NCBI GenBank assembly: GCA_016713925.1
Contig: JADJOH010000006.1
Span: 124,001 to 188,000, forward strand
Direction of reading: 5' to 3'
DNA: 64,000 nucleotides
Source of the DNA: Bacteroidota bacterium
GTDB lineage: Bacteria; Bacteroidota; Bacteroidia; AKYH767-A; OLB10
This document shows, piece after piece, positions 56,665 through 64,000 of the stretch. The position numbers and the translations under genes are program-made. How positions within the stretch are numbered: the stretch's first letter is position 1; the number at the start of each line of letters is the position of its first letter. The notes under the pieces were generated by a model that saw nothing but the letters and a program-made list of their open reading frames with translations, was not told the origin of the DNA and made no database searches.

Positions 56665-56755
56665 TAAACCTTAAACCTTAAACCTTAAACCTTAAACCTT
56701 GAACCTTAAACCTTAAACCTTAAACCTTGAACTTTAAACCTTAAACCTTAAACTT
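56665..56755. repeat. Thirteen-unit heptad array, TAAACCT type
   Basis: Thirteen consecutive 7-bp units, TAAACCT with variants TGAACCT, TGAACTT and TAAACTT. The array ends 2 bp before the stop of the next leftward gene. Confidence 0.9.
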
Positions 56756-56757
56756 GA

Positions 56758-57234
56758 CTAATATTTAACGTAGTTAAATATTATCGTATGATCCGAGTCA
56801 CTATTGGAATTACCAATACTCGCCCGCAGGTGATTTTCATCAATCCATTTATATAAAATGTATTTTGGAAAATCATTGTCCGGATTACTGAACATCCACT
56901 CCGATGAAGAAGATATGATCAGACGAAAGGGTGTAGGCTCTCCGCCGTGTTGATCTTTTACTATAGGTTCATAATAAATATTATCATTTAACATATGGAT
57001 ACGGATGGACTCCGTGTGAACAGAATCGCCATTGGATTTTTTTGTCCACGATTCTCCGGAATAACTACCGTCAACATTTCTTATCCAGGATTCATGGATG
57101 GTATTTCCCTCCATCTTTGCGCTCCAGTTTCCTACCCATCGTTCAAATTTATTCAATTCTTCCTGCCCATAAACAGGGATTGTTAATAAGACAGCAATGG
57201 AGCAGATCAGAATAAGGTGAAGCTTGTTGTTCAT
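56758..57234 (-). CDS. Secreted protein, DUF6265-like
   Basis: A 158-residue protein from ATG 57234 with a signal peptide ending IPVYGQ. The frame to 57255 adds seven residues. LNKFERWVGNWSAKMEGNTI, SWIRNVDGSYSGESW and the FSNPDNDFPKYILYKW region resemble a lipocalin-like beta-barrel domain (DUF6265 or similar). The family is tentative. It is divergent from the TRIC channel gene, with 25 bp between the starts, so the two promoters would overlap. Confidence 0.55.
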   Translation of the reverse strand: MNNKLHLILICSIAVLLTIPVYGQEELNKFERWVGNWSAKMEGNTIHESWIRNVDGSYSGESWTKKSNGDSVHTESIRIHMLNDNIYYEPIVKDQHGGEPTPFRLIISSSSEWMFSNPDNDFPKYILYKWIDENHLRASIGNSNSDSDHTIIFNYVKY

Positions 57235-57259
57235 TTTGTATTTTCGTTTAATCAAAGAT

Positions 57260-57910
57260 ATGGAAAGTCAAGGTTTGTTTTTATTTATTGAAGTAGCCGC
57301 TGTAATTGTGAGCGCTGTTTCAGGAATGATTAAAGCCGCTGAGAAAAAGATGGATCTGGTAGGTACTTATAGTATCGCTTTGCTGGTATCTTTTGGTGGT
57401 GGTACTTTGCGGGATATACTTCTTAACCGGAGACCCTTTTTTTGGGTGGAGAATGAAGTTTATTTATTCATCGTGCTGTTAATGGCCATCGCTTTTGTGT
57501 ATGTTCCTGTAGTTCATAAACTGGCAAAAGTCCTTTATACCAGATCCAATACGATTGATGCAATAGGTCTTGGACTCTTTAGTATCGCAGGCTTGTTCGC
57601 GGCGTTGAATATGGGAATGCCCTTGTTTTCTTCTTCACTGATGGGTGTCATTACGGGTGTAGCAGGTGGAGTTTTCAGAGATGTTGTAATCAATGAAATA
57701 CCTGTTATTTTCAGATACACGGGCGGACTTTATGCAGTTGCTTCTTTTGCCGGTTGCTGGTTATGTATTCTATTGGTCGTAATTTTTGAAGCGCCATTTA
57801 TAGGATTTATCAGCGGGACTTCAATGATAGTCGCCTTGCGTCTGCTTTCCATTTACTGGGGACTGCAATTGCCCCGTCCATTATGGGTAACCGACGAAGA
57901 TGAAAAGTGA
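57260..57910 (+). CDS. TRIC (UPF0126) cation channel family protein
   Basis: A 216-residue membrane protein from ATG 57260; the longer frame to 57224 would overlap the divergent gene. It has seven hydrophobic helices made of two similar halves, each with a glycine-rich kinked motif: SFGGGTLRDILLNRRPFFW and GVAGGVFRDVVINEIPVIF. The GGGTxRD and GGxxRD pair is the hallmark of bacterial TRIC-like channels, which form trimers conducting K+ and Na+. No partner gene is seen. Confidence 0.9.
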   Translation: MESQGLFLFIEVAAVIVSAVSGMIKAAEKKMDLVGTYSIALLVSFGGGTLRDILLNRRPFFWVENEVYLFIVLLMAIAFVYVPVVHKLAKVLYTRSNTIDAIGLGLFSIAGLFAALNMGMPLFSSSLMGVITGVAGGVFRDVVINEIPVIFRYTGGLYAVASFAGCWLCILLVVIFEAPFIGFISGTSMIVALRLLSIYWGLQLPRPLWVTDEDEK

Positions 57911-57934
57911 TTAATACTTCTTCGCAGTTTTTTA

Positions 57935-60133
57935 TTAAAGATTCTCCAGAACAAAGTTGGTCATTTTGGTATAGAGATTCAATCGGGTTGTCCCACCACC
58001 GATGCCATGATTTTTATTGGGATAGATGAAGAGATCAAATTGCTTATTGGCTTTGACCAACGCCGTCGTGAAATCCATGGTGTTTTGCATATGTACATTA
58101 TCATCAGTTGACCCATGAACCAGTAAAAACTTCCCCTTTAAATTCTTCGCAAAATTGATGGGCGAGTTATCATCATAGCCTTTGGGATTTTCCTGTGGTG
58201 TTTGCAGATATCGTTCCGTATAGATGCTGTCATAGTAGCGCCATGTGGTCACGGGGGCTACGGCTATTCCCATCTTGAATGCTCCTGCACCTTTGGTTAA
58301 AAGCAGGGAGGTCATATATCCTCCGAAACTCCAACCCCAGACTCCAATCCGATCTCCGTCAACAAAGGGCTTTTTCTTCATAAAATTAAAGGCACTCAAC
58401 TGATCCTGTACTTCCAGATTGCCCATGTCTTTATAAATACAGTTGGCGAACTCCAATCCACGTCCCGGAGTTCCTCTATTGTCGAAACTAACGATGATGT
58501 AGCCCCGCTGTGCCAGCAGCTGATGCCATAGATAATTCGGACCATCCCAGTCATCAGTAACCGTTTGTACGCCGGGACCACCATAGACATGCATCAGTAC
58601 CGGATATTTTTTTGCAGGATTAAAATCGGTAGGGTAGATGATCCATCCGTAAAGCTGTATACCATCATCTGTTCTGAAACTTAAGGTATCAATTTTACCC
58701 ATCCTGTAACCGGAAAGATTCTTTTTTGTTTCTGTGTTTTCCTCTAAGACACGTAGAAATTGTCCTTTGTTATCATTCAGAGAACAGGTGTATGGTTTAC
58801 CAAAAGAGGAGTAAGTATCCACATAATAGTTTAATCCTGCAGTGAATTCTATTGTATGAGTACCGGTTGATGGGCTCAGTAACGATTTCTTTCCCTTCAT
58901 ATTAACAGCATAAAGATGTCTTTCTAAAGGACTTTTTTCCGCACTCTGGAAAAAGAAGGATTGTGTTTTTTCATCAAAGCCATAATATTTGGTTACATCA
59001 AAATTCCCGTCCGTTACTTGTTTTACTACTTTGCCATCAAAACCATAGAGATAAATATGATTAAATCCATTCCGGGTAGAAGTCCAAACGAAACGTTTTC
59101 CGTCATTTAGAAAAGTAAGGTCGTCTGTAATTTCAATAAAGGATTTGTTTTCTTCTTTTACTATCACCTGAAGTGTATTCGAGGAAACGGAATAAAAGGC
59201 AAGTTCGAGAATATTCTGATGCCTGTTCGTTCTTTGAATACTGAGTACATCAGGATCTTTCGTCCACTTCATGCGTGGTATATATTCCCATGTATTATCG
59301 GTGGAGAAAACTTCTGTCTTCTTACCGGATGCAATATCATACACCACTATTTCCACCTTCGAATTTTCCTCTCCGGCCTTTGGATATTTATAACGTTCCT
59401 CTTTTGGGTAGAGTTCTCCGTAAAAAGTCAGGTTAAATTCTTTTACATTGCTTTCATCAAATCGATAAAATGCAATTTTTTTTCCATCAGGTGACCAGGA
59501 AAAGGCGATGTCCATACTGAACTCTTCCTCATAGACCCAATCAGTAGCCCCGTTGATGATTTGATTTTTTTTACCATCTACGGTAACCGGAATTTCTTTG
59601 TCACTGAGCAAATTGTAGAGGTAAAGATTATTGTCTCTGACATAAGCGAGTTGCTTGCCATCAGGTGAAAAAGTGCCATACATGGATTTCCCATTTTGTG
59701 TGATACGTTTAAGTTTCTTTGATGATCTCTCAAATACATAATATTCTTCACGTGTGGAGTGACGGTAGATCGCTTCAGGTTTTACTTTAAGGAGTATTTT
59801 AGAAGCATCGTTGCTAAAAGTGTAGTCACTGTACTCAACAGTGTCACCATTGCTGATGAGGTCCTTCGGACGAATTAATGTGTCGATGACTTTCCCGCTT
59901 TTTAAAGAATATTTTAAGAGGTAAGATCCATCTTCTTTTTCTTCTGCATTTGAATAATGCTGGCCATCCGGCAAAGTATTGAAACCTCCGGCTATGCGTG
60001 CATAAAGCTTAGGACTACCCCATATTTCATCCAATTGCAAGGACCTGTCCTGGGCTACGCCGGTACTTACTAAAAGTGCCGAAATTGTGGTTATTACTAA
60101 GTGCTTCAGGCTTTTAGTTTCAGTACTAATCAT
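57935..60133 (-). CDS. Dipeptidyl peptidase IV (S9B)
   Basis: A 732-residue periplasmic or secreted peptidase removing X-Pro or X-Ala dipeptides from the N-terminus of peptides. Signal ends STGVAQ. Residues about 35-490 form the eight-bladed propeller (for example YRHSTREEYYVF and WVYEEEFSMDIAFSWSPDGK, which includes the double-Glu motif for the N-terminus). The catalytic domain has GWSFGGY with Ser602, STDDNVHMQ with the Asp near 677, and NKNHGIGG with His709. Length is normal. It is a single gene convergent with the TRIC gene. Confidence 0.95.
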   Translation of the reverse strand: MISTETKSLKHLVITTISALLVSTGVAQDRSLQLDEIWGSPKLYARIAGGFNTLPDGQHYSNAEEKEDGSYLLKYSLKSGKVIDTLIRPKDLISNGDTVEYSDYTFSNDASKILLKVKPEAIYRHSTREEYYVFERSSKKLKRITQNGKSMYGTFSPDGKQLAYVRDNNLYLYNLLSDKEIPVTVDGKKNQIINGATDWVYEEEFSMDIAFSWSPDGKKIAFYRFDESNVKEFNLTFYGELYPKEERYKYPKAGEENSKVEIVVYDIASGKKTEVFSTDNTWEYIPRMKWTKDPDVLSIQRTNRHQNILELAFYSVSSNTLQVIVKEENKSFIEITDDLTFLNDGKRFVWTSTRNGFNHIYLYGFDGKVVKQVTDGNFDVTKYYGFDEKTQSFFFQSAEKSPLERHLYAVNMKGKKSLLSPSTGTHTIEFTAGLNYYVDTYSSFGKPYTCSLNDNKGQFLRVLEENTETKKNLSGYRMGKIDTLSFRTDDGIQLYGWIIYPTDFNPAKKYPVLMHVYGGPGVQTVTDDWDGPNYLWHQLLAQRGYIIVSFDNRGTPGRGLEFANCIYKDMGNLEVQDQLSAFNFMKKKPFVDGDRIGVWGWSFGGYMTSLLLTKGAGAFKMGIAVAPVTTWRYYDSIYTERYLQTPQENPKGYDDNSPINFAKNLKGKFLLVHGSTDDNVHMQNTMDFTTALVKANKQFDLFIYPNKNHGIGGGTTRLNLYTKMTNFVLENL

Positions 60134-60232
60134 AATATTATAGTGTTTTGAGCTTCAAACCTACAAAATTTCATACTCCTATGCTATTTGTATGAAATCT
60201 TGTTTTATATTAGCAGTTCCAAAACAATTAAA

Positions 60233-60880
60233 ATGAAAAATTTCCTGATTTTTTTCGTTTTTATACTGATTAATTTCAATGTGCTAGGTCAGAAAAACGA
60301 AGGCTATGTCCGATTTGCCATGCAATATTCTGATTCTGAACTTTCAAAGGAAGAAATGGCTGTAATGCCTACTGAATCGGAAATGTGGTTTAAAGGTGAT
60401 CGGATGAAGTTGCAAATGCCTATGGGTATGGGGCTCCAATCTTCGATCCTTATTTTTAATGAAGAAGTCCATTTATTATTGGATCTTATGGGCAATAAAA
60501 TGGCCATAAAGACCAACAAGAATGAGATTCAAAATGACTCAAAAAAGGCAAAGCGCTTTAAGCTCAAAAGTCAGACGGATGAGACGAAGGAAATAGCCGG
60601 TTATACATGCAAGAAAGCTATTCTCTCAGCAGAAGGAGAACAGGATATGATTGTTTGGTATACTGACCAATTGAAATCGACCGGTTCGTGGTATTATAAT
60701 ATGGATGGCCTTAATGGATTTCCGCTGGAATTCTCTCTGAAAACTCCGGAAATTGATGCCAGAATGATTGCGAAGGAAGTGAAAACAGATCAGGTTACCG
60801 ATAAACTTTTCATTGTTCCTTCTGACTATAAGGTGATGACACAGGAAGAAATGATGAAGTCACTGGGAGGAATGCGTTAG
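60233..60880 (+). CDS. DUF4412 domain protein
   Basis: A 215-residue secreted protein from ATG 60233 with a signal peptide ending NVLGQ. The frame to 60188 adds a non-signal leader. It shows MWFKGDRMKLQMP near residue 48, KTNKNEIQ near 87, then TDETKEIAGYTCKKAI near 113, and MIVWYTDQLKSTGSW. These are typical of the DUF4412 family, which has a strand-rich body and a conserved Tyr-Thr-Cys-Lys-Lys segment. The role is unknown. It is followed 56 bp later by the SdpI-like gene. Confidence 0.7.
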   Translation: MKNFLIFFVFILINFNVLGQKNEGYVRFAMQYSDSELSKEEMAVMPTESEMWFKGDRMKLQMPMGMGLQSSILIFNEEVHLLLDLMGNKMAIKTNKNEIQNDSKKAKRFKLKSQTDETKEIAGYTCKKAILSAEGEQDMIVWYTDQLKSTGSWYYNMDGLNGFPLEFSLKTPEIDARMIAKEVKTDQVTDKLFIVPSDYKVMTQEEMMKSLGGMR

Positions 60881-60936
60881 TTTATTTTAATAAAAATTGT
60901 AGTAGTATCATTTTATTGTAAAAATTTCTTTAAACG

Positions 60937-61299
60937 ATGAATGCATATTTTTTATTGAGCATGATTGGTGCTCTAAGTTTCTTTTCCTTAGGACTGAAAC
61001 TAAAGAGTGGCCCTGAATTTATGGAGTCATGGCTGGCTTATAGGACCCATGCATCGCTTCGTAATGAAGATACCTGGTACGAGGGAAATGCGTACGCCGG
61101 GAAATGGTTGATGATTCTGGCCAGCTTAATTTTAATTATTCTTGTTTTTGCAGAGCTCTTCGCCACTCAAAATCTGAATTGGTTGTTGTCTATTCTCTTT
61201 TATTCTATGTTAATTTCACTTGCGATTATTTATATTCTGACAGAAAGACATTTGCGAAAAGTTTTTTTTCATGATGGGAAAAGAAGACCGAAGTTTTAA
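60937..61299 (+). CDS. SdpI-family membrane protein
   Basis: A 120-residue protein with three hydrophobic helices (about 3-20, 55-75 and 80-102). Between the first and second is YRTHASLRNEDTWYEGNAYA, the SdpI pattern (RTxxSxxNEETW...N.YAG). Bacillus SdpI is an immunity protein to the SdpC toxin; here no sdpC-like gene is visible, so a general membrane role is possible. It may be co-transcribed with DUF4412 upstream. Confidence 0.7.
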   Translation: MNAYFLLSMIGALSFFSLGLKLKSGPEFMESWLAYRTHASLRNEDTWYEGNAYAGKWLMILASLILIILVFAELFATQNLNWLLSILFYSMLISLAIIYILTERHLRKVFFHDGKRRPKF

Positions 61300-61440
61300 T
61301 GAAGATGCATTTTTCCGTTCAATTTTCTAGTAGTATCTTCTATTTAAAAGCCGGGGAATTGTTCTATTAATGAATATGTTCTCTTTTATCGAGCTTTCCG
61401 GCAGCCTTTATTGACCGGTATTTTATTTGACCCGTTTTCT

Positions 61441-63261
61441 ATGTATAGTCGCATCAGACAACGAATTAAATTGAATAAAAGAATTGACCGTGTTTGCCTC
61501 TTGCTCTTGATGATGCCTGTGATCGGTTTTTCAACAACAGTAAAATATGAATTATCCTTTCCTGAACCACAAACGCATTATGTGGAAGTGAAGATGATTA
61601 TGGAAGACCTTAATGTATCCGTTCTTGATCTGAAAATGCCGGTATGGGCACCGGGCTCTTATTTGGTAAGAGAGTTTTCAAAACACGTGGATTCCTTCCA
61701 TGGAAGAGATAGAGATGGTCAGGAGCTCTCTTCAGTCAAATTAAATAAAAATACCTGGCGAATAGAAACCAATGGTAAAAAGAATATCGTTGTATCGTAT
61801 AAAGTATATGCATTTGAGCTGAGTGTGAGAACAAGTTTTATTGATGAAGAACATGCTTACCTGAATGGAACCAGTATTTTTATGTACAATGAATTATTGC
61901 TCTCTAATCCGGTTACTGTTAAAATTAATCCACATTCCTCCTGGAAGAAGATTTCAGTGGCACTCGAAAGAGTAAAAAATTCGGATAACTGGCAGTATAA
62001 GGCTGCCGGTTATGATGAGTTGGTGGATGCTCCTTTTGAAATCGGAAATCATGTTACATTTTCATTTTTTGTTGCGGGTATCCCACATGAAGTGGCGATG
62101 TTTGGTACTGGAAATTATGATTCACTTCAAATAAAAAAGGATTTTACGATTATTGCCGAAGAGTGCTCTTCTGTATTTGGGGAGCATCCCTGCAAACAGT
62201 ATTTATTTATTATTCATAATCTGAATGCAGGTGGCGGAGGATTAGAACATGCGAATTCGACCACACTCCAGACGAACCGTTGGTCCTATGGAACATCGGG
62301 TAGCTATACGGATTTTCTTAGTCTGGTGGCTCATGAGTATTTTCATGTCTGGAATGTGAAGCGATTACGTCCCACCCCACTTGGCCCATTTGATTATAGC
62401 AATGAGAATTATACTACTATGCTTTGGATAGCAGAAGGGTTTACTGCCTACTATGATGATTTGATAATAAAACGATGTGGGTTTATTTCGGATACCGATT
62501 ATCTTAAAATTATTGCGGGCAGTATGTCTTATTGCATGAATATAAAAGGTGCCGCGATTCAAACTTTATCTGAATCCAGTCTTGACGCGTGGATAAAGTA
62601 CTATCGTCCCTATGAAAACTCGGGCAATGCCACCGTTTCCTATTATACGAAGGGAGGTGTTGTAGGAGCTTTACTGGATATGGAGATAATGAAAAATACC
62701 AATGGCTCAAAATCATTGGATGATGTCATGAAGGAAATGTATCAGCTATATTATAAGAAGTTGAACAGGCCATTTACAGAACCTGAGTTTATCACTGTGG
62801 TGAATAAAGTGGCAGGAAAGGACCTTAGTGAATTTTTTAAGAAATACGTTCATGATACAATTCCTTTACCTTTCGAAAAGTCTTTGGCAGTGATGGGTCT
62901 TGAAATAATTGATTTGAATTCAACACAGTCAATGGCATGGACAGGCGCCACTACCACTTCCACTAATGGTAAAATGATGGTTACGGCAGTGGAAAGAAAT
63001 TCTCCTGCCTGGAAGTACGGCATTAATGTAAATGATGAAATCCTGGCAATGGATAAGTTTAGAGTGGGGGAGGATTTGTCGAAATTATTGTCTTTAAAGA
63101 GGCCGGGGGAGACGGTGACATTTACGGTGTCCAGAAACGGAAGTCTAAAGGAAATACAACTAGTCCTGGAAAAATCTTCTTCAACAAAATATGCTATTGA
63201 AAAATCACCATCTCAGCAGGAAGCTGAAAAGATGATGTATAAGAAGTGGTTGAAGATGTAG
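61441..63261 (+). CDS. M61 family glycyl aminopeptidase-like metallopeptidase with PDZ domain
   Basis: A zinc peptidase of about 606 residues. The start at ATG 61441 follows the likely upstream region; the frame is open to 61411. A hydrophobic signal-like segment (RVCLLLLMMPVIGFS) precedes the mature start. The zinc site is HEYFH (with Glu as base) followed by WIAEGFTAYY, which holds the third ligand. A PDZ domain at the end (TAVERNSPAWKYGINVNDEI) is typical of the family. Related enzymes cleave glycine-rich peptides. It is probably periplasmic. No operon partner. Confidence 0.9.
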   Translation: MYSRIRQRIKLNKRIDRVCLLLLMMPVIGFSTTVKYELSFPEPQTHYVEVKMIMEDLNVSVLDLKMPVWAPGSYLVREFSKHVDSFHGRDRDGQELSSVKLNKNTWRIETNGKKNIVVSYKVYAFELSVRTSFIDEEHAYLNGTSIFMYNELLLSNPVTVKINPHSSWKKISVALERVKNSDNWQYKAAGYDELVDAPFEIGNHVTFSFFVAGIPHEVAMFGTGNYDSLQIKKDFTIIAEECSSVFGEHPCKQYLFIIHNLNAGGGGLEHANSTTLQTNRWSYGTSGSYTDFLSLVAHEYFHVWNVKRLRPTPLGPFDYSNENYTTMLWIAEGFTAYYDDLIIKRCGFISDTDYLKIIAGSMSYCMNIKGAAIQTLSESSLDAWIKYYRPYENSGNATVSYYTKGGVVGALLDMEIMKNTNGSKSLDDVMKEMYQLYYKKLNRPFTEPEFITVVNKVAGKDLSEFFKKYVHDTIPLPFEKSLAVMGLEIIDLNSTQSMAWTGATTTSTNGKMMVTAVERNSPAWKYGINVNDEILAMDKFRVGEDLSKLLSLKRPGETVTFTVSRNGSLKEIQLVLEKSSSTKYAIEKSPSQQEAEKMMYKKWLKM

Positions 63262-63318
63262 TAGTGGACTAACATGATTTTTTCAGAGGAAATTAAATTT
63301 AAATGCACAGTCGGCAGA

Positions 63319-64000
63319 CTATTGTGACACAACAACAAATTCAGTTCTTCTGTTTTTCGCACGTCCATCGGCATTACTATTCACTTCAATCGGTTTTGTT
63401 TCTCCAAATCCTTTTGAACTGAGACGCTCTTTTGCAACACCGGCTTGAATTAAAAAATTACAAACCGATCTGGCCCTATCTTCAGAGAGTTGAAGATTTT
63501 TTGAAGGGTCACCCAAATTATCAGTATGTCCGTGTACAGCTACTTTGAGCCCCGGATTTTCCCGGAGATATTCGGCAAAATCAGAGAGGATGATTTTATC
63601 CTGTTCGGTAAGAGAAGAGGATTCGGTATCAAAAAGTATGTTGTTCAGTCTGTATGCAGAACCCGTTTTTGTTTTACTGAGCTTCATATCCACTTTTACG
63701 GGCTCGGGACGAGTACTGTCTTTAGAGGAGAAATAAGCGGAATTGTAAGCATACCCCTGCTTTTTAATAGTGAGGATATAGTCTTCATCAAAAAGTACTA
63801 CAGAGGCATATTTCCCGGTGGTGCTGTCGAAAGCTACTTCAGCATTTTGCTTGGTATTGACGTTTTTTAGTTCAATGCTTGCCAATTTTTGAATGACATT
63901 GTTTTCGTCCTTTAATTCACCTTTGATGAACAATACCCGATCAGGTTTGATGTCATTATATAATTCAAATTCATAAATATCATACCCGCCAACTCCTTTC
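63319..64000 (-). CDS. OmpA-family protein with PD40-like N-terminus, partial at window end
   Basis: The frame is open to the last base and is therefore cut by the window; no start codon is in view (the TTG at 63933 is internal). The visible part begins with KGVGGYDIYEFELYNDIKP, the usual ending of the PD40/WD40-like repeat region. Then comes a carboxypeptidase-regulatory-like fold (IELKNVNTKQNAEVAFD). Last is an OmpA domain (VHGHTDNLGDPSKNLQLSED, GFGETKPIEVNSNADGRAKN) that binds peptidoglycan. Proteins of this type link surface structures to the wall in Bacteroidota. Confidence 0.85.
   Translation of the reverse strand, partial: KGVGGYDIYEFELYNDIKPDRVLFIKGELKDENNVIQKLASIELKNVNTKQNAEVAFDSTTGKYASVVLFDEDYILTIKKQGYAYNSAYFSSKDSTRPEPVKVDMKLSKTKTGSAYRLNNILFDTESSSLTEQDKIILSDFAEYLRENPGLKVAVHGHTDNLGDPSKNLQLSEDRARSVCNFLIQAGVAKERLSSKGFGETKPIEVNSNADGRAKNRRTEFVVVSQ

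Larger units (their letters stand above)
56176..56757. repeat. Repeat-rich intergenic gap
   Basis: No gene. It holds two palindromic elements (56224-56245, 56277-56298), a diverged half of the 30-bp repeat (about 56555-56575), a partial and a full copy of the 34-bp hairpin (56610-56625 and 56629-56662), and the TAAACCT array. Confidence 0.7.

Noticed and set aside
63319..63933. A complete 204-residue OmpA protein starting at 63933
   Set aside because: The start would be TTG, and the frame is open to the window edge with conserved sequence in front, so the gene is partial.
1..64000. CRISPR arrays, tRNA or rRNA genes, insertion sequences, prophage
   Set aside because: No regularly spaced 20-40 bp repeats with unique spacers, no transposase, integrase or phage structural gene, and no tRNA-like sequence was recognised by eye.

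Overview
The window comes from a Bacteroidota genome, probably an uncultured environmental lineage. Evidence: several proteins carry type IX secretion (T9SS) C-terminal sorting domains, both the short type A tail and the gliding-motility type B tail. There are many SPII lipoproteins and OmpA/thrombospondin-3 outer-membrane proteins. The cluster serC-serA-DUF1015 is typical of the phylum, and several genes are preceded by the Bacteroidota -7 box TAnnTTTG. No rRNA, tRNA, CRISPR array, transposase or phage gene was seen. I cannot name a genus.

Layout. 0-9.4 kb: a GlcD-type FAD oxidase, an outer-membrane protein, isoaspartyl peptidase, the yggS/hydrolase cluster, a secreted CARDB-like protein and DUF1015. 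9.9-17.9 kb: serine synthesis (serA, serC), a 2x[4Fe-4S] ferredoxin divergent from a LuxC-type acyl-CoA reductase, a beta-helix lipoprotein, rpmE2 and recA. 18-26 kb: T9SS cargo, a TPR lipoprotein, a PaiB-like protein and a polytopic membrane protein, separated by long repeat-rich gaps. 26-31 kb: the translation cluster thrS-infC-rpmI-rplT and a GH13 amylase. 31-42 kb: ATL-like protein, patatin, a biotin-dependent carboxyltransferase, a gamma-carbonic-anhydrase-like protein, a phosphohexomutase and envelope proteins. 42-47.6 kb: a T9SS type B protein and a four-gene locus resembling the MbnP/MbnH copper-protein pair. 47.7-64 kb: a heavily broken DUF3352-like gene, two OmpA/TSP3 proteins, folK with a deoxynucleoside kinase, a TRIC channel, dipeptidyl peptidase IV, DUF4412, SdpI-like, an M61 peptidase and a partial OmpA protein.

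The most interesting functional unit is at 44.2-47.6 kb. It encodes a small Cys-motif membrane protein, an MbnP-like lipoprotein, an MbnH/MauG-like di-heme lipoprotein and a beta-barrel protein whose mature N-terminus has a CDMCGC motif. All four lie on one strand with short gaps or an overlap. In known MbnP/MbnH pairs the di-heme enzyme oxidises a tryptophan of MbnP to kynurenine to build a copper site, so a role in periplasmic copper handling is a reasonable but untested inference here.

Two genome-scale oddities stand out. First, about a dozen genes, including thrS, serA, the phosphohexomutase and the carboxyltransferase, carry single-base frameshifts, nearly all in homopolymer runs. This looks like uncorrected long-read error rather than gene decay. 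I give such genes as one feature and name the lesion. Second, the gaps hold several families of short repeats: 7-bp-period arrays of two types, a 34-bp hairpin present in identical copies 47 kb apart, a 148-bp inverted-repeat REPIN-like element, and perfect palindromes of 16-22 bp.
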